From JALZKA01 sp963734015 (GTDB lineage Bacteria; Actinomycetota; Thermoleophilia; Solirubrobacterales; 70-9): a stretch of 64,000 nt of DNA. The stretch covers positions 157,812-221,811 of the forward strand of contig CAVTFG010000017.1 of NCBI GenBank assembly GCA_963734015.1. Reading direction: 5' to 3'. Positions 33,823 through 43,649 of this stretch are shown here, in pieces; within the stretch, counting starts at the first letter, position 1; every line of letters begins with the position of its first letter. The position numbers and the translations under genes were made by a program. The notes beneath the pieces are model-generated. The model was not told the origin of the DNA, did not search any database, and saw nothing but the letters and a program-made list of their open reading frames with translations.

Positions 33823-35882
33823 CAGGGCGTCAGCGCGGCTACCCGTCGCTCGAGCGCCCGCGCCTCGGGCGAGTTCTCGAACGCCTCCGCCGCCTCGTCC
33901 TGGCTGGCCTTCGCCGCCGCGGCCGCGGCGCTGCCGGGCTCCGCCGGGAGCTCCCACCAGTCGCAGTCGGTGGGGCCCGTGTCCTCGTCGGGGCCGTTCC
34001 CGCATTCGACCAGGTACCCGAGCTTGGCGCCATCGTTGTTGCTCGTGCTCGTCGCGCAATCCGACGGGAGCACCTGGGGCGGGGCGGCCGCGATGCGTCC
34101 GGCCTCGCCGGGCCCGGTCACGCTCGCCGCCGTACCGTCGGGTCCGGTGTTGGCATACCAGCAGTTCATCGTCGGGGCGCCCACATCGAAGAGCTCGCCC
34201 CACCAGAAGTCGTTCCCGTTCGGCTTCCGGACGCCGCCGCCGTCGAGGGCGTGCACATTGCCGAACTGGTCGATCGCACCGGGGACCTTGAACCCGCTCG
34301 GAATCCGGCCCATCGTGTTGTGGTGGAACTCGTTGGCGCACGAGGTCGAAAACCCGTTCGCCGGAGCGCCCGGGCAGGACACGCCGGCGAAGATGTCGCC
34401 CTCGGCGCCGCCCCCGTTGGTCAACGAATCGGGCACGGCGAACATCATCGCCCCGTCGCGCCAGTTGTCGAACATCCAGTTGTGGTGCACGTCGGCGTTG
34501 TTCATCCCGGCGTAAAGGACGCCGGTGCCGATCGGGACTGCCACCAGCGGGTCCACACGCGCGTCGTCGGTGTAGAGATCGAGGTTGTTTGAGTAGATGT
34601 AGTTGTGGTCGATCTCCGAGCTGTCGGCCGGGAACCCGGGGTGGCCCGCGGCCGAGAGCGTGTCGCTGGAGATCCCGGTCATGTTTCCGTAGATGTGGTT
34701 GTCGGTGATCCGCACCGCGTTGCCCATCGAACCCGAGTAGCCGAGGGCCGAGCCGTGCATGTCGCACTTCTTGACCACGGTGTTGTCGCGCGGGCCGTCG
34801 GGATAGAAGTCGCTCGTCTGCTCGCCGGTCTCGGGCGAGGCGCCGGGATAGATGACCGCGTCGCCGGCTCCGAAGCCCTCACAGTTCTTGATCAGGTTGT
34901 GGTCCGAGGTGAAGCTGAGGTGGCCGTAGTCGGCGGCCCAGAAGAACTTCACCTTGTCGAGCAGGACCCCGTCGACCTCCTCGTTGTAGAAGCCGTGCTC
35001 CGTGGCCCCGCGCGTCAGGAAGTTGCGCCCGACGAATCCGTCGGCGCGGTCCACGCGCATCACGACGTGCTTCGTGTAGCTGCCGGGCTCGGCCTTGGGC
35101 CCGTCGCCGGCGTAGTCGGCGCCCGCGTCGAGGAGCACGTCCTCGGGCTTCAGCCCGGTGCCCTCGATCTGGAGGTTGCACCGCACGCATTCGCCGAGCT
35201 CCTGCTCCGGGATCCCGCGCCGGTCCGTGTCCGGCGGGACGAGCGGCTCGCCGACCACTTCCCGGCCCTGGACGTAGATCAGGTTCTGGTCGTTCGGGCA
35301 GGTCACCTGGTACTCGTAGCTGGGCGTCAGGTCGCCGCTGGCGTCCTCCTGCAGAAGGTCGGGGGTGCAGGCCGGATCGTTCACCGGCTGGTTCCGCGAA
35401 TCCCACTCCGGATACCGGCCGGGCATGATCGCGATGCGGTCGTTGTTGCCAGCGTCGAACACGGCAGCTTGGACGGAGTCGTAGGCGCAGTCCCCGGCTA
35501 GATCCTTGTTGATCCGCTTCAGCTTCTTGTACTTCTTCTTGTTCGTCTTGACCTTCGGCTGGCTCGGGCGCAGCTTGTAGCCGCCCTTGTCCTTGGCCGC
35601 CCGGATGGACTCGCGCAGGAGGCCGAGCGACTGCTCGCCGTCCTCGCCCTTGCACACGACCAGGACCTGGCCGGGGCCCTCGCCGGTCGTGGCCGACGCG
35701 AGCGAGCGCGCCGTGGGCACCTCGCCGCCGGCCGGCGGGCTCACGCTGGTGTCGGGCGCAGGGTCGGGCCAGTACGAGGGGCGCTCGAGGTGACCGGCCG
35801 CAAGCGTTGGCAGGGCAAGCACCGTGATCCCCACCGCTGCAGTCCACAACACAGACCGCTTCCAAGAATGCCCGTTGCGCAA
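33822..35882 (-). CDS. Secreted right-handed beta-helix protein
   Basis: A 686-residue exported protein starting at TTG, chosen because AAGGAGG lies eight bases upstream. A signal peptide (SVLWTAAVGITVLALPTLAAG) is followed by a lysine-rich spacer (KTNKKKYKKLKRI). Parallel beta-helix coils follow with repeated asparagines (DHNLIKNCEGFG, ITDNHIYGNMTGISSD, EIDHNYIYSNNLDLYTDD, NNADVHHNWMFDNWRDG). Such folds bind or cleave polysaccharides; no catalytic set is recognisable. It pairs with the downstream lipoprotein. Confidence 0.82.
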   Translation of the reverse strand: MRNGHSWKRSVLWTAAVGITVLALPTLAAGHLERPSYWPDPAPDTSVSPPAGGEVPTARSLASATTGEGPGQVLVVCKGEDGEQSLGLLRESIRAAKDKGGYKLRPSQPKVKTNKKKYKKLKRINKDLAGDCAYDSVQAAVFDAGNNDRIAIMPGRYPEWDSRNQPVNDPACTPDLLQEDASGDLTPSYEYQVTCPNDQNLIYVQGREVVGEPLVPPDTDRRGIPEQELGECVRCNLQIEGTGLKPEDVLLDAGADYAGDGPKAEPGSYTKHVVMRVDRADGFVGRNFLTRGATEHGFYNEEVDGVLLDKVKFFWAADYGHLSFTSDHNLIKNCEGFGAGDAVIYPGASPETGEQTSDFYPDGPRDNTVVKKCDMHGSALGYSGSMGNAVRITDNHIYGNMTGISSDTLSAAGHPGFPADSSEIDHNYIYSNNLDLYTDDARVDPLVAVPIGTGVLYAGMNNADVHHNWMFDNWRDGAMMFAVPDSLTNGGGAEGDIFAGVSCPGAPANGFSTSCANEFHHNTMGRIPSGFKVPGAIDQFGNVHALDGGGVRKPNGNDFWWGELFDVGAPTMNCWYANTGPDGTAASVTGPGEAGRIAAAPPQVLPSDCATSTSNNDGAKLGYLVECGNGPDEDTGPTDCDWWELPAEPGSAAAAAAKASQDEAAEAFENSPEARALERRVAALTP

Positions 35883-36020
35883 CGCGTCCGCCTCCTTGCT
35901 CCGAGTTCCCCGATGAATCCTGGTGGCCCGCGCGCTCTCCTCAGCGCGGGCGGTCTGTATGGCGGCAGGCTAGCACGCCCGTACCACCGCGGCCAGGTCT
36001 GGCACGATCAGGCGACGGCG

Positions 36021-36303
36021 ATGGGCTTCTTCAAGCGGCGATCACGGCGGGCCCGGCCCGCGTCGGGCGACAGAGCTCCAGGTCGGCGATCCGCGCTTCG
36101 ACGACTGGGAGGTCGTCCGGGAGTTCGAGGACCTCGACTCCGCCCAGGCCTGGCGCCGGCACCTCGCCGACGCCGGCATCGAGGCCGTGGTCACGAGCGA
36201 CCACGAGCTCGACCGCTTCGGCCGGGGCGACGTCTACCTGCAGGTGCCGCCCGGCCGATGGAGCGAGGCCGAGGAGTTCCTCGGCAACCTCGACCTCGAC
36301 TGA
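36021..36303 (+). pseudogene. Small DUF2007-like protein, probable frameshift near its start
   Basis: The body of the protein is clear: VGDPRFDDWEVVREFEDLDS, WRRHLADAGIEAVVTSDHEL, VYLQVPPGRWSEAEEFLGNL. It resembles the DUF2007 'putative signal-transducing' fold seen again at 52870. No start codon is in that frame. The only ATG (36021, MGFFKRRSRRARP) is one frame off and would join after a single indel in the GGGCCCGGCCCG-rich stretch near 36050-36065. Length would be ~93 residues. Confidence 0.6.
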
Positions 36304-36306
36304 CGA

Positions 36307-38763
36307 TCAGCGACGCCGTCTGAGCTCGAGCACCTGCTGGAACGTCGGGCGGTTCGTCGCCGGGAACGTGTTCGGGAGTACCCCCGGCGCGAAGCCGGTC
36401 CGATCGGCCTCCCCGAGCCAGGTCGCCGGGTCGGCGCTGCCGAACTCGGCCTCGAGCTGGTCGGCCACGTCGTGTACGGCCTGCCACAGCGAGTCGCGGC
36501 AATCCGCGAGCGAGCCGGCGCCGCAGTAAGAGAGGCGGAACGGCCCCTCGACGTTCCTGCCGAGCAGCGTCCGCAGGTCCTTGTCCACGTAGGAGTGGCC
36601 CGACTGCCCACCGAGGCCCCGCACTTCATTGAGGTCGTCCAGGAGGTCTCCGAAGACGGGCTGCATCACCGCGTCTGCGATCGGCCGCCAGAGCCGGTCC
36701 ATGATCTCCGGCCCGGCATGGTCGAACGTGAGGTCTTCGTCGGCGTCGAGCCGCGGAGCGTCGTCCGCGACCCAGGCGTCGAGCAGGTCCACGACCTGCT
36801 GGTCGCGGGGGGTCGGCGCCGCGCCCGTGTGCAGGACCTGGCTCACGACCGGCCAGACCGGCGAGCGCACGTCCTCGGTTGCCGCGCGGTTCATGATCCC
36901 GACGACGTCGGTGATTCGCGCATCGCGCGGCCACCGGTTGAACAGCTCCACTCGCTGCGCCGACCCGTAGGGCTCATCGTCGCCGTGCATGAACCCAGGG
37001 GCGGACTGGTTGTTCCAGTTGAGGAGCAGCCCCCTGGGGCCGCTGACGTCGTGCGGATGCTGGTTGCGGCTGAGATAGCCGGTCCACTCGTAGTCCCCGG
37101 TACCGATCGTCGGCAGCCGGCGGTCGAGCCCGGGCGGGCGCACGGGCAGTCGCCCCGACGAGAAGAACGCGTTCTTCTTGCGGGACGTGTACGCCCAGTT
37201 GAAGGTGAACCCGAACTTGTTCGCCGCGGTGAAGAACTTGTTCGGCGTCGAGGCATCGCCCTCGGTCATGTCCTTGAGAGCGGCGAGGTTGAGGCCGTCG
37301 CGGCCGAAGGTGGAGCGGCGGCGCGACAGCGCGTACGGCTCGCCGTCGATCGTCGCCGTCGCGAACACCGGGCCGTGGGCCGAGACGTCGTAGGTGACCG
37401 GCTCGCCGTTCAGCGTGCCCGCGTTGAAGTGCACGAGCTCGCGGCAGTTGCCGTCGAACATGTAGTGGTCCGAGTCCCGGGTGGGTTCCGAGCCGTCGGG
37501 CTCGCAGAGCTTCTCGGCGTAGACGTCACGGACGTCGTGGCCGGCCGAGGTCAGGCTCCAGGCGTAGTTCGGCGTGCGCCCGATCAGGATGTACATCGCG
37601 AGGCCCGGCACGGCAGCGCCCTGCGCCTTGATCCCCGGCCCATGCAGATCGATCTGCTGCACGATCTCGGGATAGAAGTAGCCGAGCTGGGGACCCATCA
37701 CGGCCAGGCTGTTGCCGGAATCCGAGCGCCCGCGCGAGGCGAGCAGCCAGTTCGAGGCCTGCTTGCGCGCGGGAGCGGCGCCCGGGACTCCCTCCTCGGT
37801 CGCGCCCGCCGCGGCCGCCGGAGGGGTCGGGTCGATCTCCTCGATCGAGTCCGGGTCGATCGTCACCGAGCCCTCGATCGGGCCGCCGGTGAACGCACGG
37901 TAGGGGAAGCGCTCGTCCGTCGTCGTCGGCGCCTCGGGGTCGGCGGCCAGCATCACGTCGTTCCAGGCCCGCATGCCCTCGCCGGGCCCGAGCTCCGCTT
38001 GTAGCTTTTCGAGCAGCTCGCCGTTCAGGGCCTCGCCGCCGCCGCCGGCGCCGAAGATCGAGCCGATGAACGCGGTAACGGCGATCACGTCGTTCACGGT
38101 GGCGGGCGGCTGGTTGATGCCGTTCGCTTCCCAGTTGGCGTTGATCCCGTCCGCATAGGCGCGCGCGTCGTCGATGATCTGCTTGCCCTCAGCGCCGTAC
38201 TCCTCGATCAGCAGCTTGCGCTGGTCGGTGACGAGCGCCTCGGTCTCGGGGCTCGCACGAACTGCTGGCCGCTCAGGACCAGCCCGAACGCATTCAGGTT
38301 CGGGATGTCGGCGATCGCCGCGCGGGCAGGCCCGCGGGCAAGCGGGATCAGGAGCTGGCGGTCGCGCGCCGTGGCCCAGCCGGCGCCGAAGGCGACGTCG
38401 TACCGGGTATCGCCGTAGACGTGCGGGATCCCGTACTCGTCGTAGATCAGCCGCAGCCCCGGCTCACCCGTGTCGATCTCCTCGGTCGCCCCGATCGGCT
38501 TGAAGTCCTCGGGCAGGAAGAGGTTGTTGATGTCGGCCTTCCGGACGTCGTCACGCAGGGGCGTCAGGCCGGAGTAGAGCGGAAGCTGGTCGGTCGAGTT
38601 CGGGGTCAGCGGCAGCCCGCCGTAGTTCCCGGGCGGCAGGATGTAGCGCGCGGTGTCCGGCTTCCTGGGCTTGCCCTGGCCGCCTTGCGCGACGCCGGCG
38701 AGCGCCGGCGCGATCGCGAGCACGAGGAACGGCAGACGCGATGAAGCGAACCCGATGTGTCAT
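36307..38763 (-). pseudogene. Penicillin acylase family (Ntn) hydrolase, frameshifted twice
   Basis: The ATG at 38763 has a GGGAGG ribosome site but joins the hydrophobic export segment (RLPFLVLAIAPALAGVAQ) only after a shift near 38745. A second one-base loss near 38255 separates GQQFVRA from ETEALVTDQRKLLIEEYG. Corrected, it is an ~810-residue secreted acylase: alpha region with IYDEYGIPHVYGDTRYDVAFG, then the beta-chain start SNWLLASRGRSDSG whose serine is the self-cleavage nucleophile. It would hydrolyse amides such as acyl-homoserine lactones or beta-lactams; the substrate is not readable. Confidence 0.8.
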
Positions 38764-38813
38764 GAAGCGAGGCCTCCCTGCCCGGAGCTGGTACGCATGT
38801 GCCGGGCAGTCTC

Positions 38814-39665
38814 TCACACTCCGTCGTACTCGTAGAACCCGCGCCCGGTCTTGCGCCCGAGGTGGCCCGAGACGACCATCCGCTTCATCAGCGGCGGCGG
38901 CGCGTACTCATCGCGCTTGAACTCCTCGTACAGCGAGTCGCACACCGAGTAGAGGACGTCGAGGCCGATCAGGTCGCAGAGCGCCAGCGGCCCCATCGGG
39001 TGCCCGCAGCCGAGCTTCATTCCCTCGTCGATGTCCTCGCGGCTCGCAAACCCCTCCTCGTACATCCGGACGGCGGCCATGAGGAAGGGGACGAGGAGAA
39101 AGTTGACGACGAACCCGGAGCGGTCCTTGGTCCGGATCGCGGTCTTTCCGATCCGCTCGGCGAACGCCTCGGCGCGCTCGACGGTCTCATCGGAGGTTTC
39201 GATCCCCACCACGACCTCGACCAGCTTCATCACCGGAACCGGGGAGAAGAAGTGCAGGCCCAGGACCCGCTCGGGGCGCCCGGTCGAGGCCGCGAGCCCG
39301 GCGATCGGGATCGACGACGTGTTCGAGGCGATCACCACGTCGTCGGCCAAGAGGCGGTCGAGCTCGGTGAACGTCTTCACCTTGACCTCGGTGTCCTCGA
39401 CCACCGCCTCGATCACGAGCTCCGCGTCGGCGATCGAGTCGAGCTCGTGCGACCAGGTGATTCGCGCGAGCAGCGCCTCGGCCTCCTCGGAGCTTCGCTT
39501 GCCCCCCGAGACCGCGCGCTCGAGCGAGCTCGCGATGCGCTCGCGCGACTTCGCGACCTGAGGCTCGATCGGCTCGTACAGAGCAACCTCGATGCCGGCC
39601 GCCGCCGCGGACTCGGCGATCCCGGTCCCCATGAACCCTGCCCCGACTACGCCCAGACGCTCCAT
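38814..39665 (-). CDS. 3-hydroxyacyl-CoA (3-hydroxybutyryl-CoA) dehydrogenase
   Basis: A 283-residue NAD-dependent enzyme: VVGAGFMGTGIAESAAAAG (Rossmann), EAVVEDTEVK, SNTSSIPI, and LHFFSPVPVMKLVEV with the catalytic histidine. C-terminal DEGMKLGCGHPMGPLALCDLIGLD completes the dimer domain. Length fits Hbd/PaaH/FadB2-type single enzymes of fatty acid degradation or butyrate metabolism. The ATG at 39665 has GGAGGGA upstream. Divergent from the arginase-family gene. Confidence 0.95.
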   Translation of the reverse strand: MERLGVVGAGFMGTGIAESAAAAGIEVALYEPIEPQVAKSRERIASSLERAVSGGKRSSEEAEALLARITWSHELDSIADAELVIEAVVEDTEVKVKTFTELDRLLADDVVIASNTSSIPIAGLAASTGRPERVLGLHFFSPVPVMKLVEVVVGIETSDETVERAEAFAERIGKTAIRTKDRSGFVVNFLLVPFLMAAVRMYEEGFASREDIDEGMKLGCGHPMGPLALCDLIGLDVLYSVCDSLYEEFKRDEYAPPPLMKRMVVSGHLGRKTGRGFYEYDGV

Positions 39666-39719
39666 GTCTCTCCCTCCGTGCGGAAGTTGCCCAGCGGTTG
39701 CCGGGCCTAGGCTACGTGG

Positions 39720-40577
39720 ATGTTCGCCGTTCTCGACGCGCCGCTCGACTGCTCCGGTGCCGGGCGAGCCGAACAAAACGCGCCGGCCGCCCTCCGCGCG
39801 GCCGGGCTGGTCGAGCGCCTCGGAGCCCGCGACGCGGGCGCGGCGGACGCACGGATCCGCGCCTCAACCCGCGATGCGAAGACCGGGGTGATCGGCGCGG
39901 CCGACGTGCGCCGGGCGACGGCGGAGATCGCCGAGCGGTTGCGCGAGTTGCTGGATACGGACGACGTGCCGCTCGTGGTTGGCGGCGACTGCACCCTCCT
40001 CCTCGGCGTGTTCACCGCGTTGCCGGCGGGCTGCGGCCTGTGGTTCGTCGACGGCCACGCCGACTTCTACGACGGCGAGAGCTCGCCGACCGGCGAGGCC
40101 GCCGACATGGACCTGGCGATCCTCACCGGGCACGGGCCCCCGGGGCTGCTCGATTTCGACGAGCGGCTCATCGACCCCGAGGCCGTGATCCTGCTCGGGC
40201 ATCGACCCAGCGACCTGGACGCCGACACCGCCTTCGAGAACTCGCGGATCGACCCCTCGATCCGCGCCGCGACGGCGCCCGAGGTGCGGGCCCACGGCGC
40301 GCGGAGGTCGGGCGCCGAAGCCGCTTCAGGGCTCGCCGCTCGCCCGGCCTGGCTCCACATCGATCTCGACGTCCTCGACGAGGAGGCGCTGCCCGCCGTC
40401 AGCTACCCGCAGCCTCAGGGACTCGACTGGCGGGAGCTTGAGGAGCTCGCGTCGCCGCTCGCCGCCGCGCCCAACCTGATCGGAGTCTCGGTCGCGGACT
40501 TCAACCCGGATCGCGACGAGGACGGGACGCTGGCGGGCCGCGTGGTCGACGCTCTCGTCGCGATCACTTCCGGGTAG
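39720..40577 (+). CDS. Arginase/agmatinase family hydrolase
   Basis: A 285-residue ureohydrolase-fold protein. Metal ligands are visible in WFVDGHADFYD (DxHxD) and WLHIDLDVLDEE (DxD). The first metal motif is GGDCTLLLG where classical arginases have GGDHS, so a cysteine replaces the usual histidine. The substrate could be agmatine, a guanidino compound or formimino-glutamate. It overlaps the 3' end of a convergent aminotransferase gene by 14 bp. Confidence 0.87.
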   Translation: MFAVLDAPLDCSGAGRAEQNAPAALRAAGLVERLGARDAGAADARIRASTRDAKTGVIGAADVRRATAEIAERLRELLDTDDVPLVVGGDCTLLLGVFTALPAGCGLWFVDGHADFYDGESSPTGEAADMDLAILTGHGPPGLLDFDERLIDPEAVILLGHRPSDLDADTAFENSRIDPSIRAATAPEVRAHGARRSGAEAASGLAARPAWLHIDLDVLDEEALPAVSYPQPQGLDWRELEELASPLAAAPNLIGVSVADFNPDRDEDGTLAGRVVDALVAITSG

Positions 40578-41703
40578 CCGCCGCCAATGCCTCGAGCGCC
40601 CGGTCGATGTCGCCCGGGTCGTTGTAGAGGTGCGGCGAGAAGCGCAGGCTCCCGGCGCGCAGCGCGCAGTCCACGCCCGCCTCCCGCAGCCGGCTGTGGG
40701 CGCCGGCGGCGGGCGTACCGTCAGCGGGGCGGATCAGGACGAGCGCCGACCGGCGCGAACCCTCGCGCGGGCTGACCAGCTCCCACCGGTCGCCGGGCAG
40801 GCCGTCGATCAGCCGCTCGACCAGCGCCTGGTCGTGCTCGGCGACGTGTTCGAGCCCGACTTCCAGAACGATCTCGACGGCCTCGCGCCACGGCTCGAAC
40901 GCCGTGAAGTTCGCCGTCCCGAACACGTCGAGCCGCTCGTTGCCGAGGTCGTCGCGCAGCTCGTACGAGACCGCGGAGCCCAGGTCGCCCTGGGCCATCC
41001 CGGAGAGCCAGTACGCGTGGTCGGTCTCAACATCCGCCCCCACCTCCTCCGAGAGCCACAGGAAGCCGGTTGCGTACGGGCCGCACAGCCATTTCCAGCC
41101 GCAACTCGCGATCGCGTCGATCGGGGCGTCCCCCACGTCGAGCGGCCGCGCACCCACCCCCTGAGATCCGTTGACGACGATGCGCACGCCGCGCTCGCGA
41201 CAGAGGCCACCGATCGCATACAGGTCGACGGCGTGGCCGGTGAACGAGAAGACCCAGCTCGTGCAGAGGACGCGCGTCCGGGGCGTGATCGCCTCGGCCA
41301 CGTCCTGCTCGGTCAGGAACCCGGTCCGCGGCTCGATCATCCGCACCTCGACGCCGCGGCGCCGAAGCGGCAGCCACGGCGTCACCGTCGCCGGGAAGTC
41401 GCCGTGGACGAGCAGCACCTCGTCGCCGGACCGGAGCGGCAGGCCCATCGCAAGCGTGTGCAACCCATAGCTCGTGCTGTTGCCCAGCACGATGTCCTCG
41501 GGCCGGCCCCCGACCAGCCGCGCCAGGCCGCTCTTCAGCCGCCGGGGCACCTCGGTGAACGAATCGTCCGAAATCAGGTGCGGATCGACCTTTCGCTCCA
41601 GGCTGCGCTCGCCGGCCTCCCTCGCCGCGCGGGGCAGCGCTCCCTGGTGCGCTGTGTCGAGCCAGGTCCGCTCGCCGAACGGGCCGAAGCGCGTCTCGTC
41701 CAT
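40564..41703 (-). CDS. Class V aminotransferase family protein with Asn at the usual PLP-Asp position
   Basis: A 379-residue fold-type I PLP enzyme of the cysteine desulfurase/kynureninase group. The PLP lysine is in SCGWKWLCGPYATGF, and GNSTSYGLHTLAMGL binds the phosphate. At the position where relatives have an aspartate pairing with the pyridine nitrogen (usually VDGAQ), this protein reads IVVNGSQGVG; the codon is AAC. The change may lower activity or reflect a different reaction. Substrate unknown. Confidence 0.85.
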   Translation of the reverse strand: MDETRFGPFGERTWLDTAHQGALPRAAREAGERSLERKVDPHLISDDSFTEVPRRLKSGLARLVGGRPEDIVLGNSTSYGLHTLAMGLPLRSGDEVLLVHGDFPATVTPWLPLRRRGVEVRMIEPRTGFLTEQDVAEAITPRTRVLCTSWVFSFTGHAVDLYAIGGLCRERGVRIVVNGSQGVGARPLDVGDAPIDAIASCGWKWLCGPYATGFLWLSEEVGADVETDHAYWLSGMAQGDLGSAVSYELRDDLGNERLDVFGTANFTAFEPWREAVEIVLEVGLEHVAEHDQALVERLIDGLPGDRWELVSPREGSRRSALVLIRPADGTPAAGAHSRLREAGVDCALRAGSLRFSPHLYNDPGDIDRALEALAAATRK

Positions 41704-41708
41704 CGCGG

Positions 41709-42088
41709 TCAGGCGCTCGTCTCATCCAGCAGCTGGAGCAGGTCATGGGCGGCGAGCTCGATCTCCTTGTGGCGCCACTCCGCAGCCCGGTAATGACATG
41801 CGATAACGCCCGTGCGATGGATGCGGCGGAAGTCGCCGTACACGAATGCGTACCTCGCCTTGGTCTCATGCGTGGCGCCGTCCGTCAGGCCAAGATGCCA
41901 GCTCGCGTACTCCTTCCAGGAATGCGAGTCGAGGAAGTCGTTCTCGACGTCGGCGGTCGGCTGCACCTCGCCCCAGTCGCTGTCGAGCACGTACTGGCGC
42001 CCCCTGATGAGCTTCTCGGCGTGCTCGACCGCGTCTGGGTTGACCGAATAGGAGGCGATGCCCCGGATTCTGATCGCTACGCCGACAT
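41709..42088 (-). CDS. Conserved small protein (DUF6582-like), start uncertain
   Basis: The C-terminal 90 residues are strongly protein-like and recall DUF6582: NDFLDSHSWKEYASWHLGL, ARYAFVYGDFRRIHRTGVIA, and WRHKEIELAAHDLLQLLDE. The frame continues upstream through RIRGIASYSVNPDAVEHAEK, and reaches an ATG (42088) only with one added base in GCG-TA. A GTG at 41990 is the only in-frame standard start, but would remove conserved-looking sequence. It follows YjbQ in the same direction. Function unknown. Confidence 0.6.
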
Positions 42089-42101
42089 GGAGGGAGCCCG
42101 G

Positions 42102-42548
42102 TCAGTCCCCATGGATCGTCGCAATCAGGTTCCGCGCGCCGCCGGACTCGCGGTGCTCGCACAGGTAGATCCCTTGCCAGGTGCCGAGCGCGGGGCGCCC
42201 GTCGGCCAGGGGGAGCGTCAGCGACGGGCCGATCAGGACCCCCTTCACGTGCGCGGGCATGTCGTCTGGACCCTCGAGCGTGTGCCGCCAGTGGTCCGCG
42301 TCCTCCGGCACGGCGCGGCTGAACCACGTCTCGAGATCCCGCCGCACGTCCGGGCTCGCGTTCTCGTTCAGCGCCAGCGACGCGGAGGTGTGCTGGATGT
42401 GGAGGTGAAGCAAGCCGATGCCGACCTCACGAAGCTCGGGCAGCGCCGCCTCCACCTCGGTACCGATCAGGTGGAACCCACGCGGGTGCGGATCGAGCCG
42501 GATCTCGCGCTGCACCCACACGGCGATCGACGATAGCGGCGGCCTCAC
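42102..42548 (-). CDS. YjbQ family protein (UPF0047)
   Basis: A 148-residue protein with the signature HLHIQHTSASLALNENASPDVRRD, then HTLEGPDDMPAHVKGVLIGPS and LGTWQGIYLCEHR. The conserved histidines may bind a metal. Members complement thiamine-phosphate synthase mutants weakly; the true reaction is unsettled. It lies between a GNAT gene 15 bp upstream and the DUF6582-like gene downstream, likely one operon. Confidence 0.92.
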   Translation of the reverse strand: MRPPLSSIAVWVQREIRLDPHPRGFHLIGTEVEAALPELREVGIGLLHLHIQHTSASLALNENASPDVRRDLETWFSRAVPEDADHWRHTLEGPDDMPAHVKGVLIGPSLTLPLADGRPALGTWQGIYLCEHRESGGARNLIATIHGD

Positions 42549-42563
42549 ATCTGAGCGCGGAGC

Positions 42564-43076
42564 TCAGAGCTTCAAATACATGACGTGCAGGCCGACGAGG
42601 CCGTGCTCGGGGTGCTCGAACGCCTCGGGCACGGTCCCGATGATCTCGAAGCCCAGCGACTTCCAGAGCGCGACGGCGGGCTCGTTCGACTCCACGACGG
42701 CGTTGAACTGGATCGCGCGGTAGCCGCGCGCCCGCGCCCAGTCGACGACGTGCTCGCCCAGCAGTCGCCCCACCCCGCGACCCCGGTGACCGCCGGCGAC
42801 CATGAAGCTCGCGGTCGCCACGTGCGAGCCCGGGCCGGGCCGGTTCGGGCCCATCTGCGCAGTGCCCAGCATCTCGTCGCCGGCGCAAGCCACCACGGTC
42901 GATCCCGGCTCGGTCATGACCCATATCTCCCGCGCCTCTTCCTCACTCCACTCCGGGTCATAGGCGTAGGTGTCGCGCGCGGAGACCACCTCTCGGAAGA
43001 TCGGCCAGATCGCTGGCCAGTCCCCGTCCTCGAACTCGCGGATCTGCAGCGGCTGATCGGTCATGGAGGAATCCAT
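42564..43076 (-). CDS. GNAT-family N-acetyltransferase
   Basis: A 170-residue acyltransferase. Acetyl-CoA-binding motif A is SFMVAGGHRGRGVGRLLGEHVVD, followed by AIQFNAVVESNEPAVALWKSLGFEI (motif B). The C-terminus GLVGLHVMYLKL is typical of the phosphinothricin/L-amino-acid acetyltransferase-like group. A second ATG (MTDQPLQIREFEDGDW) four codons later is possible. It heads a three-gene operon with yjbQ and the DUF6582-like gene. Confidence 0.9.
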   Translation of the reverse strand: MDSSMTDQPLQIREFEDGDWPAIWPIFREVVSARDTYAYDPEWSEEEAREIWVMTEPGSTVVACAGDEMLGTAQMGPNRPGPGSHVATASFMVAGGHRGRGVGRLLGEHVVDWARARGYRAIQFNAVVESNEPAVALWKSLGFEIIGTVPEAFEHPEHGLVGLHVMYLKL

Positions 43077-43188
43077 ACCCCAACGCGCCTCCGTCTGAGG
43101 CCTGCTCGTTCAGCCCGACCGCGACGAGTAGATGGCGCGTATATAGGCAGAACGACCCGGAGCTACTCGATGGACCCGACGACCCGCT

Positions 43189-43220
43189 GGACTACCGCTT
43201 TTCGTCCGAAGCGATAGTCC
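43189..43220 (-). terminator. Stem-loop directly after the SnoaL stop (GGACGA loop)
   Basis: On the minus strand GGACTA, T, CGCTTC, loop GGACGA, AAAGCG, G, TAGTCC form a long hairpin with one mismatch and one wobble, three bases past the SnoaL stop codon. No T-run follows. A second hairpin with the same loop abuts the stop codon of the DUF2000 gene at 57053-57070. Confidence 0.62.
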
Positions 43221-43223
43221 GAG

Positions 43224-43622
43224 CTACTCCCGCAGCCCGGCGGCTTCGAGGGCCTGATTGCGGTCGAAGAAGATGCGGATCATTTTGATCTTGCCGTCCG
43301 CAAGGTCGTAGACGTGCCCGGTGGCCGTCTCGGTCGGAATGCCACTCGCTCGAAAGGTTGCGGTCACGCGCGTGAGGGCCAAGACCCGGTTTGGCCCGAC
43401 CTCCTCCAGACGCTCGATGGTGATCTTGAAGTCGGGACCAGTGTCGGCTACGTCCGCGAAGAAGCGGCGGATGCCTTCGCGACCGTCGTACGCTCCATCA
43501 ACGTCGGCTAGAGGGGTGATCAGCCGGACGTCCTCCGTGCAGCAGGCAAGGTACTCGTCGATATCCCTCTGGTTGACGAACGCAACGGCCCGCTTGACCA
43601 ACTCGACGTTCTCCTCCGACAT
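43224..43622 (-). CDS. SnoaL-like protein
   Basis: A 132-residue NTF2-fold protein with the order-typical start SEENVELVKRAVAFVNQRDI. It continues EYLACCTEDVRLITPLADVDG and GREGIRRFFADVADTGPDF, and ends in an NTF2 strand (GHVYDLADGKIKMIRIFFDR). Likely a small-molecule binding or isomerase-like protein; no assigned substrate. A hairpin of the GCATGG-loop family lies ~30 bp upstream of its ATG. A decayed copy of its 5' region is at 44540-44585. Confidence 0.87.
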   Translation of the reverse strand: MSEENVELVKRAVAFVNQRDIDEYLACCTEDVRLITPLADVDGAYDGREGIRRFFADVADTGPDFKITIERLEEVGPNRVLALTRVTATFRASGIPTETATGHVYDLADGKIKMIRIFFDRNQALEAAGLRE

Positions 43623-43649
43623 CGCCCGGGCAGTATCTCGCGATTCATT

